Below, piece after piece: positions 43,791 through 52,407 of a DNA stretch of 64,000 bases. The stretch lies in contig NZ_FOFG01000003.1 of NCBI RefSeq assembly GCF_900110915.1, positions 124,001 to 188,000 of the forward strand. The letters run 5' to 3'. The position numbers and the translations under genes are program-made. The notes under the pieces are model-generated. The model searched no databases. It was not told where the DNA came from and saw nothing but the letters and a program-made list of their open reading frames with translations. The stretch's first letter is position 1. Every line of letters begins with the position of its first letter. This DNA comes from Faunimonas pinastri (GTDB lineage Bacteria; Pseudomonadota; Alphaproteobacteria; Rhizobiales; Afifellaceae).

Positions 43791-44185
43791 TCCAATATTT
43801 TGTTGACAGGGATCGATCTCGGCGCATGATGCTCCGGCAAGCTCGCGAAATGACGAGCGTCAGCTGTGATCCGTCCCGTGCGACGGGCAGCCTGGGAGGA
43901 TTTGCCGTATGGGCTCGTTCCATATCTGGTCGACGGTGTTTCCGGCGGCGAGCAACCGGTTCGCTCGGATGCTTACCGGCTCCTTGGCCGCCCGTTTACC
44001 TCCTTCGCCCCTCCATTCCGGCCAGCAGGCCGGGGTCGTGCGCGATCCGATCACCTGACATGCAAACCACCGGCGCCCAGCTCGGGCCGAAGTGGGGGCG
44101 ATGAGCTTCCACCGGCCCAGGTCCGGGTTGCGCAACCAAGGGCTGCTGCAAGGCGCAGCAGGCTCCTTCTGCAACGGAGAGATCG
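43791..44185. other. Long leader before the DapA-family gene, no gene seen
   Basis: About 395 bp separate the promoter at 43761-43790 from the ATG at 44186. I see no supported gene here. It is either a long untranslated leader, or a second promoter lies closer to the gene. No riboswitch fold is recognised. Confidence 0.45.
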
Positions 44186-45118
44186 ATGACGACCACCACC
44201 CTGGAGCGGCCCGTTGCCGCCAAGCCTGCAAGCATTCGTGATACGCTGAAAGGCATCCTTCCCCCCTTCACCATGCCCTTTGACCAGCGGGGCGAAATCG
44301 TCTTCTCCGCGATCAAGGAACAGGTGGATTTCGCCGTCGGGAAGGGTGTCAACGGCATCGTCGTCGGCGGCAGCACGGGCGAGGGGCATACGCTCGGCGC
44401 GGGCGAGTTCATCAAGGTCATGGAGGCCAGCCACGAGGCCCTTGCCGGCCGTCGTCCGCTCATCGCCGGCCTGATCGTGAACAGCACGCGCGAGGCGATC
44501 GAGCGCGTCAAGGCGCTGGACGGCATGGACATTGCCGCCCTGCAGATCACTCCCGTGCATTACCTGTTCAAGCCGAGTGCGCAGAACACGGTGGAGCATT
44601 TCCGGGCTATCCACGAAGCGACCGGCATTCCGATCCTGATCTACAATGTCATTCCGTGGAACTACCTTTCCGTCGACCTCATGCTGCAGGTCATGAAGGA
44701 AGTCCCCGGTGTCGTCGGCATGAAGCAGAGCTCCGGTGACCTGAAGTCCGTTTCGGATCTCATGGGCTCGGTGTCGGACCAGAACGTGGTCCTCTCCGGC
44801 ATCGACGCCCTGCTTTATCCTTCCTTCGCACTCGGCGCCCACGGCGCGATCAGCGCGCTGACGGCCGCCGTGCCGGGCGTCACGGTGAAGCTCTGGAACG
44901 CGGTCCAGTCCAAGGACTTCGACACGGCCCTCCGCATCCACAACGCTCTGAATCAGCTCTGGAACGTGCTGAAGCATGACAACCTGCCGGCGTGCGTGAA
45001 GTACATCCAGCACCGGCAGGGCCTCGGCTTCTTCTATGCCAGGGCGCCGATGGACCAGGTCAGCGACGAGCAGAAGGCCGCGATCAACCCGGCGCTCGAT
45101 CGGGTCCTGGCACTCTAG
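44186..45118 (+). CDS. DapA/dihydrodipicolinate-synthase-family aldolase or dehydratase
   Basis: A 310-residue class I (Schiff-base) DapA-family enzyme. GGSTGEGHTL (61-70) is the carboxylate-binding loop, Tyr153 is in LIYNVIPWNY and the Schiff-base Lys180 in VGMKQSSGD. The GGSTGE form, rather than GTTGE, and the long unconserved N-terminus set it apart from lysine-pathway DapA. Relatives split or dehydrate 2-keto-3-deoxy sugar acids or 4-hydroxy-2-oxo acids. ATG 44186 has GGAGAG upstream. It is divergent from IclR and followed by a strong hairpin. Confidence 0.87.
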   Translation: MTTTTLERPVAAKPASIRDTLKGILPPFTMPFDQRGEIVFSAIKEQVDFAVGKGVNGIVVGGSTGEGHTLGAGEFIKVMEASHEALAGRRPLIAGLIVNSTREAIERVKALDGMDIAALQITPVHYLFKPSAQNTVEHFRAIHEATGIPILIYNVIPWNYLSVDLMLQVMKEVPGVVGMKQSSGDLKSVSDLMGSVSDQNVVLSGIDALLYPSFALGAHGAISALTAAVPGVTVKLWNAVQSKDFDTALRIHNALNQLWNVLKHDNLPACVKYIQHRQGLGFFYARAPMDQVSDEQKAAINPALDRVLAL

Positions 45119-45126
45119 TTGGAATA

Positions 45127-45165
45127 GGGAAGACGGATCATCCGAATCGGGCGCACCGTCTTCCC
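45127..45165. terminator. Bidirectional terminator hairpin (10-bp stem)
   Basis: GGGAAGACGG (45127-45136) pairs perfectly with CCGTCTTCCC (45156-45165). It starts nine bases after the DapA-family stop, in the convergent gap with the DUF2938 gene. Confidence 0.65.
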
Positions 45166-45246
45166 GCAATCGCCTTCGTGGCTCAGCGTCTATAGACGCG
45201 ACTAGCGAGCGGCATTTGCGGGCAAGCCGCTGTTGCTCCCGCGTCT

Positions 45247-45738
45247 TCATCCTCCTGCAATCTGTGTCCAGGACCAGGCGCCGAGCCACAGGCCGACCCC
45301 GAACGTGACGTGCGCCGATACGCTCCGCCATCTCGCCGCCGCCGGCTTCGGAGCCCCGCGTGCCGCCATGCCGGCCCCCATTCCCGGTTGCAGCAGAAGG
45401 AAGGGGGCGGCCACCGTTCCCGCGCCGAACGAGACCGGCCAGATCGGACCCGGTCTCTGCGCCCAATCCGCCCCTGCGAGGAGCAAAAGGGTGGCGGCGA
45501 ACACCATCCCGATCAGGTAGTGGGAAGCCCATCCCAAAGCCGCTTCACATGGCAAAGCGGCGCTTTCCCCAATGGGTCGATGGATCAACCTTCCCTTTGG
45601 AATATGGCCGATCCATCGGCCGACCATCGCGTAACTCAGGGAGGTGACGCCCAGGAACCTCCGCTGCGCGAAGGCAACCAGGTCCATGAAGCCGGTCGCG
45701 ACAATGCCGACGAAGGCCGCGTGGAGAGCGAGGCTCAT
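45247..45738 (-). CDS. DUF2938 family membrane protein
   Basis: A 163-residue inner-membrane protein with about four hydrophobic segments. It opens with HAAFVGIVATGFMDLVAFAQ and GRWIGHIPKGRLIHRPIG, the DUF2938 pattern. Function is unknown for the family. It is divergent from a MerR-type regulator, a pairing I recall from other proteobacteria, and a SoxR-like box lies between them. ATG 45738 is preferred to the upstream 45768 because the conserved family start follows. Confidence 0.8.
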   Translation of the reverse strand: MSLALHAAFVGIVATGFMDLVAFAQRRFLGVTSLSYAMVGRWIGHIPKGRLIHRPIGESAALPCEAALGWASHYLIGMVFAATLLLLAGADWAQRPGPIWPVSFGAGTVAAPFLLLQPGMGAGMAARGAPKPAAARWRSVSAHVTFGVGLWLGAWSWTQIAGG

Positions 45739-45872
45739 GCGTGGCCTCCGTGCCGGATCGTCAGGCACAGCCCGGCGGCGAATGCGAAGTTTCCTCTGGT
45801 CGGAGGAGTGATGGGGGAAGTGATCAATGCCTCATGTCCCTTGTCTTGATGGGCGAGGCCCGAGGAGCTGGC

Positions 45873-45892
45873 ACTTCAAGCCAACTTGAGGT
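45873..45892. promoter_or_regulatory. SoxR-like box between DUF2938 and MerR genes
   Basis: ACTTCAAGCCAACTTGAGGT is a 20-bp inverted repeat (7 of 8 arm positions) closely resembling the SoxR site CCTCAAGTTAACTTGAGG. On the minus strand it follows TTGACC, as the box follows the -35 element in SoxR-controlled promoters; the -10 is weak. The target would be the DUF2938 gene. Confidence 0.65.
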
Positions 45893-45900
45893 CAAGAACC

Positions 45901-46335
45901 ATGTTGGACATTGCCGAGGTAGCCCGCAGCGGCGGACTTCCCGCCTCCGCCTTGCGCTATTACGAGGAACAGGGCCTGATCACTTCAATCGGGCGCCGGG
46001 GCCTGCGACGGCTCTTTGAGCCGGACGTGCTGATGCGGCTGTCCCTGATCTCGCTCGGACAATCCGCCGGGTTCTCGCTGACCGAGATTGCGGGCATGCT
46101 CGGGGCCGCAGGTGTCCCGAAGATCGATCGCGAGCAGCTGGGTCAAAAAGCGGACGAGCTGGACGGGAAGATCCGTGAACTCACCGCATTGCGTGACGGG
46201 CTGCGCCACGTGATGACCTGCAGTGCAACCAGCCATCTGGAATGCCCTACGTTCCAGCGGATCATGCGAGTCGCGGTCACCCGACATGTCGCGCGACGAC
46301 AACATCCCGCGCGAAAGCGAACAGGCCGGAAGTAG
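45901..46335 (+). CDS. MerR-family regulator (SoxR-like DNA-binding half)
   Basis: A 144-residue MerR-family regulator. The winged HTH is LDIAEVARSGGLPASALRYYEEQGLI (residues 2-27, in two parts), followed by a dimerisation helix (about 75-105). The C-terminus has only two cysteines, Cys107 and Cys115 (CSATSHLEC), not the four-Cys [2Fe-2S] cluster of SoxR, so any redox or metal sensing would differ. ATG 45901 has GAGG nine bases upstream. The SoxR-like box ends eight bases before its start. It probably activates the divergent DUF2938 gene. Confidence 0.86.
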   Translation: MLDIAEVARSGGLPASALRYYEEQGLITSIGRRGLRRLFEPDVLMRLSLISLGQSAGFSLTEIAGMLGAAGVPKIDREQLGQKADELDGKIRELTALRDGLRHVMTCSATSHLECPTFQRIMRVAVTRHVARRQHPARKRTGRK

Positions 46336-46526
46336 CTTCAGCGCAGCTTTTCAGGGTCGGCGAACGACGCGATCGGGTTGTCTGCCGACGGTTCGGCTCC
46401 GGTTGCGCGAAATACGGAAGCGGATATTCCGCGACCAGGCCCGGGACGGGCGAAGCGATCTCCGAGTTCTGACTGAGGGAAGTTCAGTGCTGAAAAGTGT
46501 TGACGAGTTGGAGGTGCTGGAGGCAA

Positions 46527-46565
46527 CGTCCCTGTAGAAGGAACAATGTCCCCGTAAGAGGGACA
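46527..46565. promoter_or_regulatory. Tandem 19-bp inverted repeats upstream of IclR gene
   Basis: CGTCCC-N7-GGAACA (46527-46545) and TGTCCC-N7-GGGACA (46547-46565) are related imperfect and perfect palindromes 20 bp apart, ending 16 bp before the IclR start. They are probably paired repressor sites governing the IclR-esterase-MFS operon. Confidence 0.65.
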
Positions 46566-46581
46566 ATCCGAGGGACGGAAT

Positions 46582-47331
46582 GTGAAGAGCCTCGATCAAG
46601 CCTTGTGTCTGCTGGCCAGGTTTTCTGCCGACGCGCCGCTCCTCGGCGTTCGCGAGCTGAGTGCCTCCACCGGAATTTCATCCTCGGCGGTGCAGCGAAT
46701 GCTCGCGACGTTCCAGCAGCACGGCTTCGTGCAGCAATGCCCCCAGACAAGGAAGTACCGTCTCGGCTCCCGCTTGTGGGAGCTCGGCCTGCTGTTTCGT
46801 CAGCAATTTCAGCTGGGGGATGTCCTGCAGGATCTGTTGCAGGCCGCGGCGGAGACGACGGGCGAGACTGTGTATCTCAATATGCTCGAGGGTGACGAAG
46901 CGCTTTGCGTTCAGATTGCCGAGAGCCCGGAGAGCGTGAAAGTCGCCATCCGGCTGGGAGAGCGGACGCCCTTGCATGCCGGCTCTCGCGGACGGGTTAT
47001 GCTTGCCTTCCTGCCGCCGCCGCGTCGGGCCGCCATCCTGAACGCGGCCTTGGCCGGCATGCCGCCGGAAGAAGCCGCCGCCAGATCCGAAGGCATCGAG
47101 GCCTCCCTGGCCGAGGTTCGGGCCAAAGGCTGGTGTCAGAGCAACGGCGAGCGGCTGGACGGAGTGGTCGGCCTCAGCGGGCCGATCTTCGACCTCCAGG
47201 AGAAGGTCATCGCCTCCGTCACCGTCGGGGGGCCAGCCACGCGCATGACGAAGGCGAAGGTAGAGCGATGCCGGGCATCCGTGCTCGCGCTGGCGCACGA
47301 ACTGCAGGCGCATTTTCGGAATTTCGGATGA
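46582..47331 (+). CDS. IclR-family regulator of esterase/MFS operon
   Basis: A 249-residue IclR regulator starting at GTG 46582 with GAGGGA upstream. The HTH has GVRELSASTGISSSAVQRML, and the effector domain has TPLHAGSRGRVMLAF and GVVGLSGPIFDLQEKVIASV. It overlaps the esterase gene by four bases (ATGA), so regulator and targets share one transcript under the two operators at 46527-46565. Effector unknown, probably the esterase substrate or product. Confidence 0.89.
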   Translation: MKSLDQALCLLARFSADAPLLGVRELSASTGISSSAVQRMLATFQQHGFVQQCPQTRKYRLGSRLWELGLLFRQQFQLGDVLQDLLQAAAETTGETVYLNMLEGDEALCVQIAESPESVKVAIRLGERTPLHAGSRGRVMLAFLPPPRRAAILNAALAGMPPEEAAARSEGIEASLAEVRAKGWCQSNGERLDGVVGLSGPIFDLQEKVIASVTVGGPATRMTKAKVERCRASVLALAHELQAHFRNFG

Positions 47332-48341
47332 CGATACGGATGAACAGACAGCCTTTGGTCCTGAGCGATACGGGCTCCTTTTTCGTCGGTGGACGAATGG
47401 TGGAAACGGTTGGCGCTCCGCTGGAGGAGCACGTGCTGGCGCGGAACGGCGTTCCTGTTCCCATCAATCCCAACGGCACCACCGTGCTGGGCCAGATGTA
47501 CGTGCAATACGCCCTTCCTGAAACCGCCAGCGGGCCGCCCTTGCTGTTCTGGCATGGCGGGTCGCTGACCGGCGCCTCCTGGGAGACGACGCCGGACGGC
47601 CGGGAGGGCTGGTACACCTGGTTCCAGCGCCGGGGATGGCCCTGCTTCAATGTGGATGCGGTCGAGCGTGGCCGATCCGGATGGGCGCCGCGCGATCCGT
47701 ACTTCGCCGCTCCCGCGTTGCTTCGCACCCTGCAGGACAGTTTCACCCAGTTTCGCATCGGTCGCGCGGTCCAGGATGGCAGCGTCGCGAGCCTTGCCGC
47801 CGCGGCTTACCCGGAGTGCCGCTTTCCGCTAGACGTCTTCGGCACGTTCATGCGCCAGGTCGTGCCACGCTGGTCCAGCACGGATGAACTGGCCGTGGAC
47901 GCCTATTGCGCGTTGCTGGACCGCGTCGGCCCGGCCGTGATCGTGGCGCATTCCCAGGGCGGCGCCTTCGCCTTCCGTGCGGCCGAGCGCAGGCCGGAAA
48001 TGGTGCTGGGCATCGTTGCGGTGGAGCCGGCACAAGGCGGCGTCACCGATGGCGCAGCGCTGGCCGGAATTCCCGTGCTGGCGATCTATGGCGATCATCT
48101 GGATCTCGACGCGCGCTGGCCCACCATCCGCGCCCGCACGGACAAGTGGTTCGACGGTGCCTCTCGCGCCGGAGTGCCGGTGGAAATCCTGGATCTGCCG
48201 CAACGCGGGATACGCGGCAACTCCCACATGCTGATGATGGAACGCAACAACGCCGAAATCGCCGAACTGATCGAAGAATGGCTGCGACGTCAGTCGCTTG
48301 AAGTATCCCAGCCCATGACAAAGGACACCGTGCATGCCTGA
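47328..48341 (+). CDS. Alpha/beta hydrolase (serine esterase type)
   Basis: A 337-residue alpha/beta hydrolase. The oxyanion strand is LLFWHGGSLTGASWE, the nucleophile elbow AHSQGGAF (Ser at about residue 209), the acid after YGDHLDLDARW, and the His in GNSHMLMMERNN. There is no signal peptide. The N-terminal 60 residues form an extra beta region. The start at ATG 47328 overlaps the IclR stop; ATG 47340 is four codons later. It overlaps the MFS gene by eight bases, forming a tight regulator-enzyme-carrier operon. Substrate probably an ester or lactone carried by the MFS protein. Confidence 0.85.
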   Translation: MTIRMNRQPLVLSDTGSFFVGGRMVETVGAPLEEHVLARNGVPVPINPNGTTVLGQMYVQYALPETASGPPLLFWHGGSLTGASWETTPDGREGWYTWFQRRGWPCFNVDAVERGRSGWAPRDPYFAAPALLRTLQDSFTQFRIGRAVQDGSVASLAAAAYPECRFPLDVFGTFMRQVVPRWSSTDELAVDAYCALLDRVGPAVIVAHSQGGAFAFRAAERRPEMVLGIVAVEPAQGGVTDGAALAGIPVLAIYGDHLDLDARWPTIRARTDKWFDGASRAGVPVEILDLPQRGIRGNSHMLMMERNNAEIAELIEEWLRRQSLEVSQPMTKDTVHA

Positions 48342-49632
48342 CGTTGCGACTTTTGAAGGGGAGGTGGTCCGCAAGGTGGCCTGGCGGCTGATGCCGTTCC
48401 TGACACTGGGCTACTTCCTGGCTTCCCTTGACCGGGTGAATGTCGGCTTCGCCGCGTTGCAGATGAACGGCGATATCGGCTTGAGTTCGCAGGCATTCGG
48501 CTTCGGCGCCGGGCTGTTTTTCGTCGCGTATTGCTTCTTCGCCGTTCCCGGCAACCTGATCATGCAGCGGGTGGGCGCGCGCCTCTGGCTCTCGGTGACC
48601 ATGATCGCCTGGGGCGTGATCTCAGCGGCCACGGCCTGCGTGCAGGGGCCCACGTCCTTCGCGGTGCTGCGCTTCCTTCTCGGGATCGCCGAGGCCGGTT
48701 TCTTTCCCGGCGTGATCTACTATTTCACCCTGTGGTTTCCGGCGAACCATCGCAGTCGCATGGTCGCCATCCTCATGATGGCGCTGCCGGTTTCGTCGGT
48801 CGTCGGCTCGCCGGTCTCGGCTGCGTTGCTGCTGAGCGATGGCTTCATGGGTCTGCGCGGATGGCACTGGCTGTTCATCATCGAGGGCCTGCCGGCCGCG
48901 CTGATCGGCCTTGCTTGCGCCCTGGTCCTGCCGCGCAACATCCAGTCTGCCGGCTTCCTCAGCCCACCCCAGAAAGCATGGCTGGCCGATGCGCTTCGCG
49001 AGTCGCCGACCAAGGGGGCCGTGAACTCCGAAATTCCGCTCTGGCGCGTGCTGATCAACAAGTACGTGCTCGTGCTGACGTTGATCTATATCGGCGGAAC
49101 ATCGGTCACCAACGCTCTCTCCCTCTGGCAACCGCAGATCATCAAGACCTACGCGCTTTCCACCTTCCATGTCGGTCTGCTGAACTCGCTTCCCTTCGCC
49201 CTCGCCAGCCTGGCGATGTACCTTTGGGCCTCGCATTCGGATCGCACGGGGGAGAGGCCCCTGCATACGGCGTTGCCGCTGGCTCTGGCTGGCGTCGCGC
49301 TGATCTGCACCACGTTCGTGCAGGGTCTCGCCCCGATGATCGGCGTTCTCTGCGTCGTCATCATCTGCGCCTCAATGATCAAGGGCCCGTTCTGGGCCAT
49401 GGCAACCGAGGCGCTGCCCTCCCGGCTCTCGGCCGTGGCGATCGGGCAGATCAACGCGCTGAACAACCTCGGAGTGTTCGGTGCGACATGGGTGATCGGC
49501 GCCATCCGTGGTGCCACCGGCAGCTTCACCTTCGCGATGCTTCCTATCGCGGCGTTGACCCTGTCGGCATGCGTGGCCGCGCTGTGGATGGGACATCGGC
49601 AAAGGCGCCCGCAACAGCTTGCGAAGGCTTGA
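48334..49632 (+). CDS. MFS transporter, ACS family (tartrate/phthalate-like)
   Basis: A 432-residue carrier with 12 predicted membrane segments. LASLDRVNVGFAALQMN in segment 1, FLLGIAEAGFFPGVIYYF in segment 4 and LWQPQIIKTY in the second half match ACS carriers for tartrate, phthalate and related organic anions. It is the last gene of the IclR-esterase-MFS operon and overlaps the esterase by eight bases. A strong hairpin follows ten bases after the stop. Confidence 0.88.
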   Translation: MPDVATFEGEVVRKVAWRLMPFLTLGYFLASLDRVNVGFAALQMNGDIGLSSQAFGFGAGLFFVAYCFFAVPGNLIMQRVGARLWLSVTMIAWGVISAATACVQGPTSFAVLRFLLGIAEAGFFPGVIYYFTLWFPANHRSRMVAILMMALPVSSVVGSPVSAALLLSDGFMGLRGWHWLFIIEGLPAALIGLACALVLPRNIQSAGFLSPPQKAWLADALRESPTKGAVNSEIPLWRVLINKYVLVLTLIYIGGTSVTNALSLWQPQIIKTYALSTFHVGLLNSLPFALASLAMYLWASHSDRTGERPLHTALPLALAGVALICTTFVQGLAPMIGVLCVVIICASMIKGPFWAMATEALPSRLSAVAIGQINALNNLGVFGATWVIGAIRGATGSFTFAMLPIAALTLSACVAALWMGHRQRRPQQLAKA

Positions 49633-49642
49633 GGTGGGAAGA

Positions 49643-49664
49643 GACGGCCCTCAGGCGGGCCGTC
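49643..49664 (+). terminator. Terminator hairpin after MFS gene
   Basis: GACGGCCC (49643-49650) pairs with GGGCCGTC (49657-49664) around TCAGGC, ten bases past the stop. Confidence 0.6.
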
Positions 49665-49982
49665 CCGTTCCGCGAGAACCCGTGTTCGCGGCGAAGGTCT
49701 GACCGGTTATCCCGCGCGGAAAACCCTGCCGACCGGCCGTGCCGCCTTTGACGAATGCGGCACGACCATGCCGGCGGAAAGGCTTTGGGGCTGGATGGCG
49801 GGTTCCGGCACCGAAGGGGCATCAGGCCTGCACTTCTCTTCCACCCGAAAATCCTGCCGACCCACTCCTGCCGCAGCCCACCCTGCGTCAGGACGTTGAT
49901 CGCGTAATCGTCCGGGAGCCGGCGAGGGCTCTCTCGTCCAGGTTATCGTCCGTCCCGCCTCTTTCCGAAATGGGTATCCGCC
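49665..49982. other. Convergent gap with no recognised gene
   Basis: The remainder of the 350-bp gap between the MFS and LivF stops. Open frames on either strand lack ribosome sites and family resemblance. Nothing else is supported. Confidence 0.5.
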
Positions 49983-50696
49983 TCAGGCGCCCAGATAGGC
50001 CTCGCGCACCGCCGGATCGTTCTGAAGCTCGGCGATGGAACCCTCGCCGACGACCCGACCGGTTTCCATGACATAGCCCCGGTCGGCGACGGAGAAGGCG
50101 GCGAAGACGTCCTGCTCGACGAGAAGGACGGTAACCCCCTGGCTCCGGATGTCGGTCAGGACTTCCAGCAGCTGGTCGACCACCACCGGAGCGAGGCCGA
50201 GGCTCATCTCGTCGATCAGCAGGAGCTTCGGCGCCGCCATCAGCGCGCGACCCATCGCGCACATCTGCTGTTCGCCGCCGGACATGTTGCCGGCAAGCTG
50301 CCTGCGCCGCTCCTTCAGCCGCGGGAACAGTTCGTAGACCCGTTCGAAGCTCTCGTTCAGGCCCGACTTGTCCTTGCGCCGGAAGGCGCCCATGCGCAGG
50401 TTTTCCTCCACCGTCATCTTGCCGAAGAGCTGCCGGCCCTCAGGCACCTGCACCAGGCCGCGCATGAAGGCGGCCTCGGGGGGAAGGGGCAGAAGGTCGG
50501 CGCCGTCGAACTCCAGCGTGCCCTCCGCCTTGATGACGCGCGATACGGCCCGGAGCAGCGTCGTCTTGCCGGCGCCGTTGGACCCGACGAGGGCGACGAT
50601 CTCGCCGCGGCCGACGGTGAGGTCGACATCGAAGAGAACCGGCACGGGACCGTAGCCCGCGCTCAGCTTCTCGATCCTGAGCAGCGTCTCGCTCAT
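49983..50696 (-). CDS. livF: Second Liv-type importer ATPase LivF
   Basis: A 237-residue HAAT ATPase. Walker A is GSNGAGKTT (about 37-45), the signature MSGGEQQM is canonical, and Walker B reads KLLLIDEMSLGL with Met in place of the usual Pro after Glu. It overlaps livG by four bases (ATGA). Last gene of the second Liv operon (54611 down to 49983). Confidence 0.9.
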   Translation of the reverse strand: MSETLLRIEKLSAGYGPVPVLFDVDLTVGRGEIVALVGSNGAGKTTLLRAVSRVIKAEGTLEFDGADLLPLPPEAAFMRGLVQVPEGRQLFGKMTVEENLRMGAFRRKDKSGLNESFERVYELFPRLKERRRQLAGNMSGGEQQMCAMGRALMAAPKLLLIDEMSLGLAPVVVDQLLEVLTDIRSQGVTVLLVEQDVFAAFSVADRGYVMETGRVVGEGSIAELQNDPAVREAYLGA

Positions 50697-51463
50697 TGCC
50701 GCCTCCGTCCGAGATAGGCCTCGACCACGCGCGGATCCTCCAGAACAGCGGCCGGATCGCCCTCGGCGATCTTCTCGCCGTGATGGAGCACGAGCACGCG
50801 GTCCGACAGGCTGCGGATCGCCTTGATGACATGCTCGATGACGAGGATCGTCACGCCGCGCTCCCGCATCTTCTTGATCAGCTCGATCACCTCCTCGACC
50901 TCCACCGCATTGAGCCCGGCCATCACCTCGTCGAGAAGCAGCAGCTTCGGCTCCATCGCGAGCGCCTTGGCGAATTCCAGTCGCTTGCGATCCGGCCCGC
51001 CGAGCGAGTCGGCCCTGGCGTCGACGCGGTGGGAGAGGCCGGTGAAGTCGATCCACTCGCGGGCGGACCGGCGCGCCTTCGCCATGACCTTTTCGCCGCC
51101 GCGCCCGAACAGCGCGCCGACCGTGACATTCTCCAGCACCGACATGCCGGGGAAGGGTTTCATCACCTGGAAGGTTCGGCAGATACCCAGATGTGCCCGC
51201 TGGTAGGGCGGCAGCGCGTCGATCGGCTGACCCTCGAAGCGCAGCTCCCCGTCGCTGGGTTTGAGCGTGCCGGAGATCATGTTGACGAGCGTTGTCTTGC
51301 CGGCGCCGTTCGGGCCGATGAGCCCGAGTATCTCGTTCTCGTACATCTCGAACGAGACCCGGTTCACCGAGACCAGGCCGCTGAACCGCTTGGTGATGCC
51401 TTCGGCCTGGAGGATCGGGATGCGCGTCGTCGCTCCCGCCGCGTTTTCACCCGGGGCGCTCAA
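50693..51463 (-). CDS. livG: Second Liv-type importer ATPase LivG
   Basis: A 256-residue HAAT ATPase starting at TTG 51463, which overlaps the livM stop as TTGA. Walker A GPNGAGKTT, signature region LGGPDRKRLEFAKAL and Walker B KLLLLDEVMAGLN are present. The C-terminal LGRRRQ helix is typical of LivG. The long frame continuing upstream is out of frame with livM and not coding. Confidence 0.88.
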   Translation of the reverse strand: MSAPGENAAGATTRIPILQAEGITKRFSGLVSVNRVSFEMYENEILGLIGPNGAGKTTLVNMISGTLKPSDGELRFEGQPIDALPPYQRAHLGICRTFQVMKPFPGMSVLENVTVGALFGRGGEKVMAKARRSAREWIDFTGLSHRVDARADSLGGPDRKRLEFAKALAMEPKLLLLDEVMAGLNAVEVEEVIELIKKMRERGVTILVIEHVIKAIRSLSDRVLVLHHGEKIAEGDPAAVLEDPRVVEAYLGRRRQ

Positions 51464-52407
51464 AGCCGGTTCTCCCGGATGTTCTGGAGGAAATAACGCG
51501 GCCCCCTGGCGCGCACGCCGCCTATCATGTTGGCGAGGCCGCGCGGCATGAAGATCACGGCGAGGACGATGACGATGCCGAAGAGCAGGGCCGCCGCCGT
51601 GGAGATGCTGCTGGCGAGATATTCGTAGATCGCCGACAGGATGAAGGAGCCGACCAGCGGTCCGAAAACAGTGCCGGGTCCGCCGAAGACCGCCATGATG
51701 ACCATGCGCACGTTGAGGGTCGGGTCGAAGGCGCTGGCCGGATCGATGAAGCTGATCCAGTAGGCGTGGATGCTGCCCGCCACCGCCGTGAACAGCGCCG
51801 ACAGGACGAGGGCCACGATCTTGAAGACGGTGGTGTTGATGCCCATCGTGCCGGCCGCGTCCTCGTCCTCGCGGATCGCGACCAGGCCCATGCCGAAGCG
51901 GCTCTTCGACACCCACAGGACCGTCAGGGTGCACAGGACGAGGAGGCCGAGCGAGAGTTCGTAGAACATCGTGTCGGCGCGGATCAGCGGCAGGACGAGG
52001 CCGATATTCGAGCCGGCGATCGGCAGGTTGGAGACGATAGCCCCCATTGCCGCCGCAAGGCCCAGCGTCGCGATGGCGAAATAGGGCCCGCGGAGCCTCA
52101 GGATCGGAATGCCGATCAGCAGCGCGCAGAGGACCGCAAGCACGATGCCGAGCAGGATTCCCACCCAGAAGGGCAGGTGGAATTGCGCCATGGCGATGGC
52201 GGCCCCATAGGTGCCGAGTCCGTAGAAGACCGAATTTCCGAACGAGACGTAGCCGGTGAAGCCGCCAAGGATGTTCCATGCCTGCGCTAGGACCGCGAGA
52301 AGCAGCGCGTCGATCGCGAACTGCATCATCACGTCGCTCGCGAGCCAGGGCACGAAGACGAGGAGGACGACCACGACGGCGGCGATGGCGAGGGGGAGAG
52401 GTCTCAT
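51460..52407 (-). CDS. livM: Second Liv-type importer permease LivM
   Basis: A 315-residue permease with about nine hydrophobic segments. NILGGFTGYVSFGNSVFYGLG near the N-terminus and MAVFGGPGTVFGPLVGSF near the C-terminus are LivM marks. It begins with a TGATG overlap on livH and ends overlapping livG. Confidence 0.9.
   Translation of the reverse strand: MRPLPLAIAAVVVVLLVFVPWLASDVMMQFAIDALLLAVLAQAWNILGGFTGYVSFGNSVFYGLGTYGAAIAMAQFHLPFWVGILLGIVLAVLCALLIGIPILRLRGPYFAIATLGLAAAMGAIVSNLPIAGSNIGLVLPLIRADTMFYELSLGLLVLCTLTVLWVSKSRFGMGLVAIREDEDAAGTMGINTTVFKIVALVLSALFTAVAGSIHAYWISFIDPASAFDPTLNVRMVIMAVFGGPGTVFGPLVGSFILSAIYEYLASSISTAAALLFGIVIVLAVIFMPRGLANMIGGVRARGPRYFLQNIRENRL

Noticed and set aside
43804-43832. 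TTGACA as a promoter for the DapA-family gene
   Set aside because: No acceptable -10 element at 16-18 bp; the TATAAT promoter at 43761-43790 is better.
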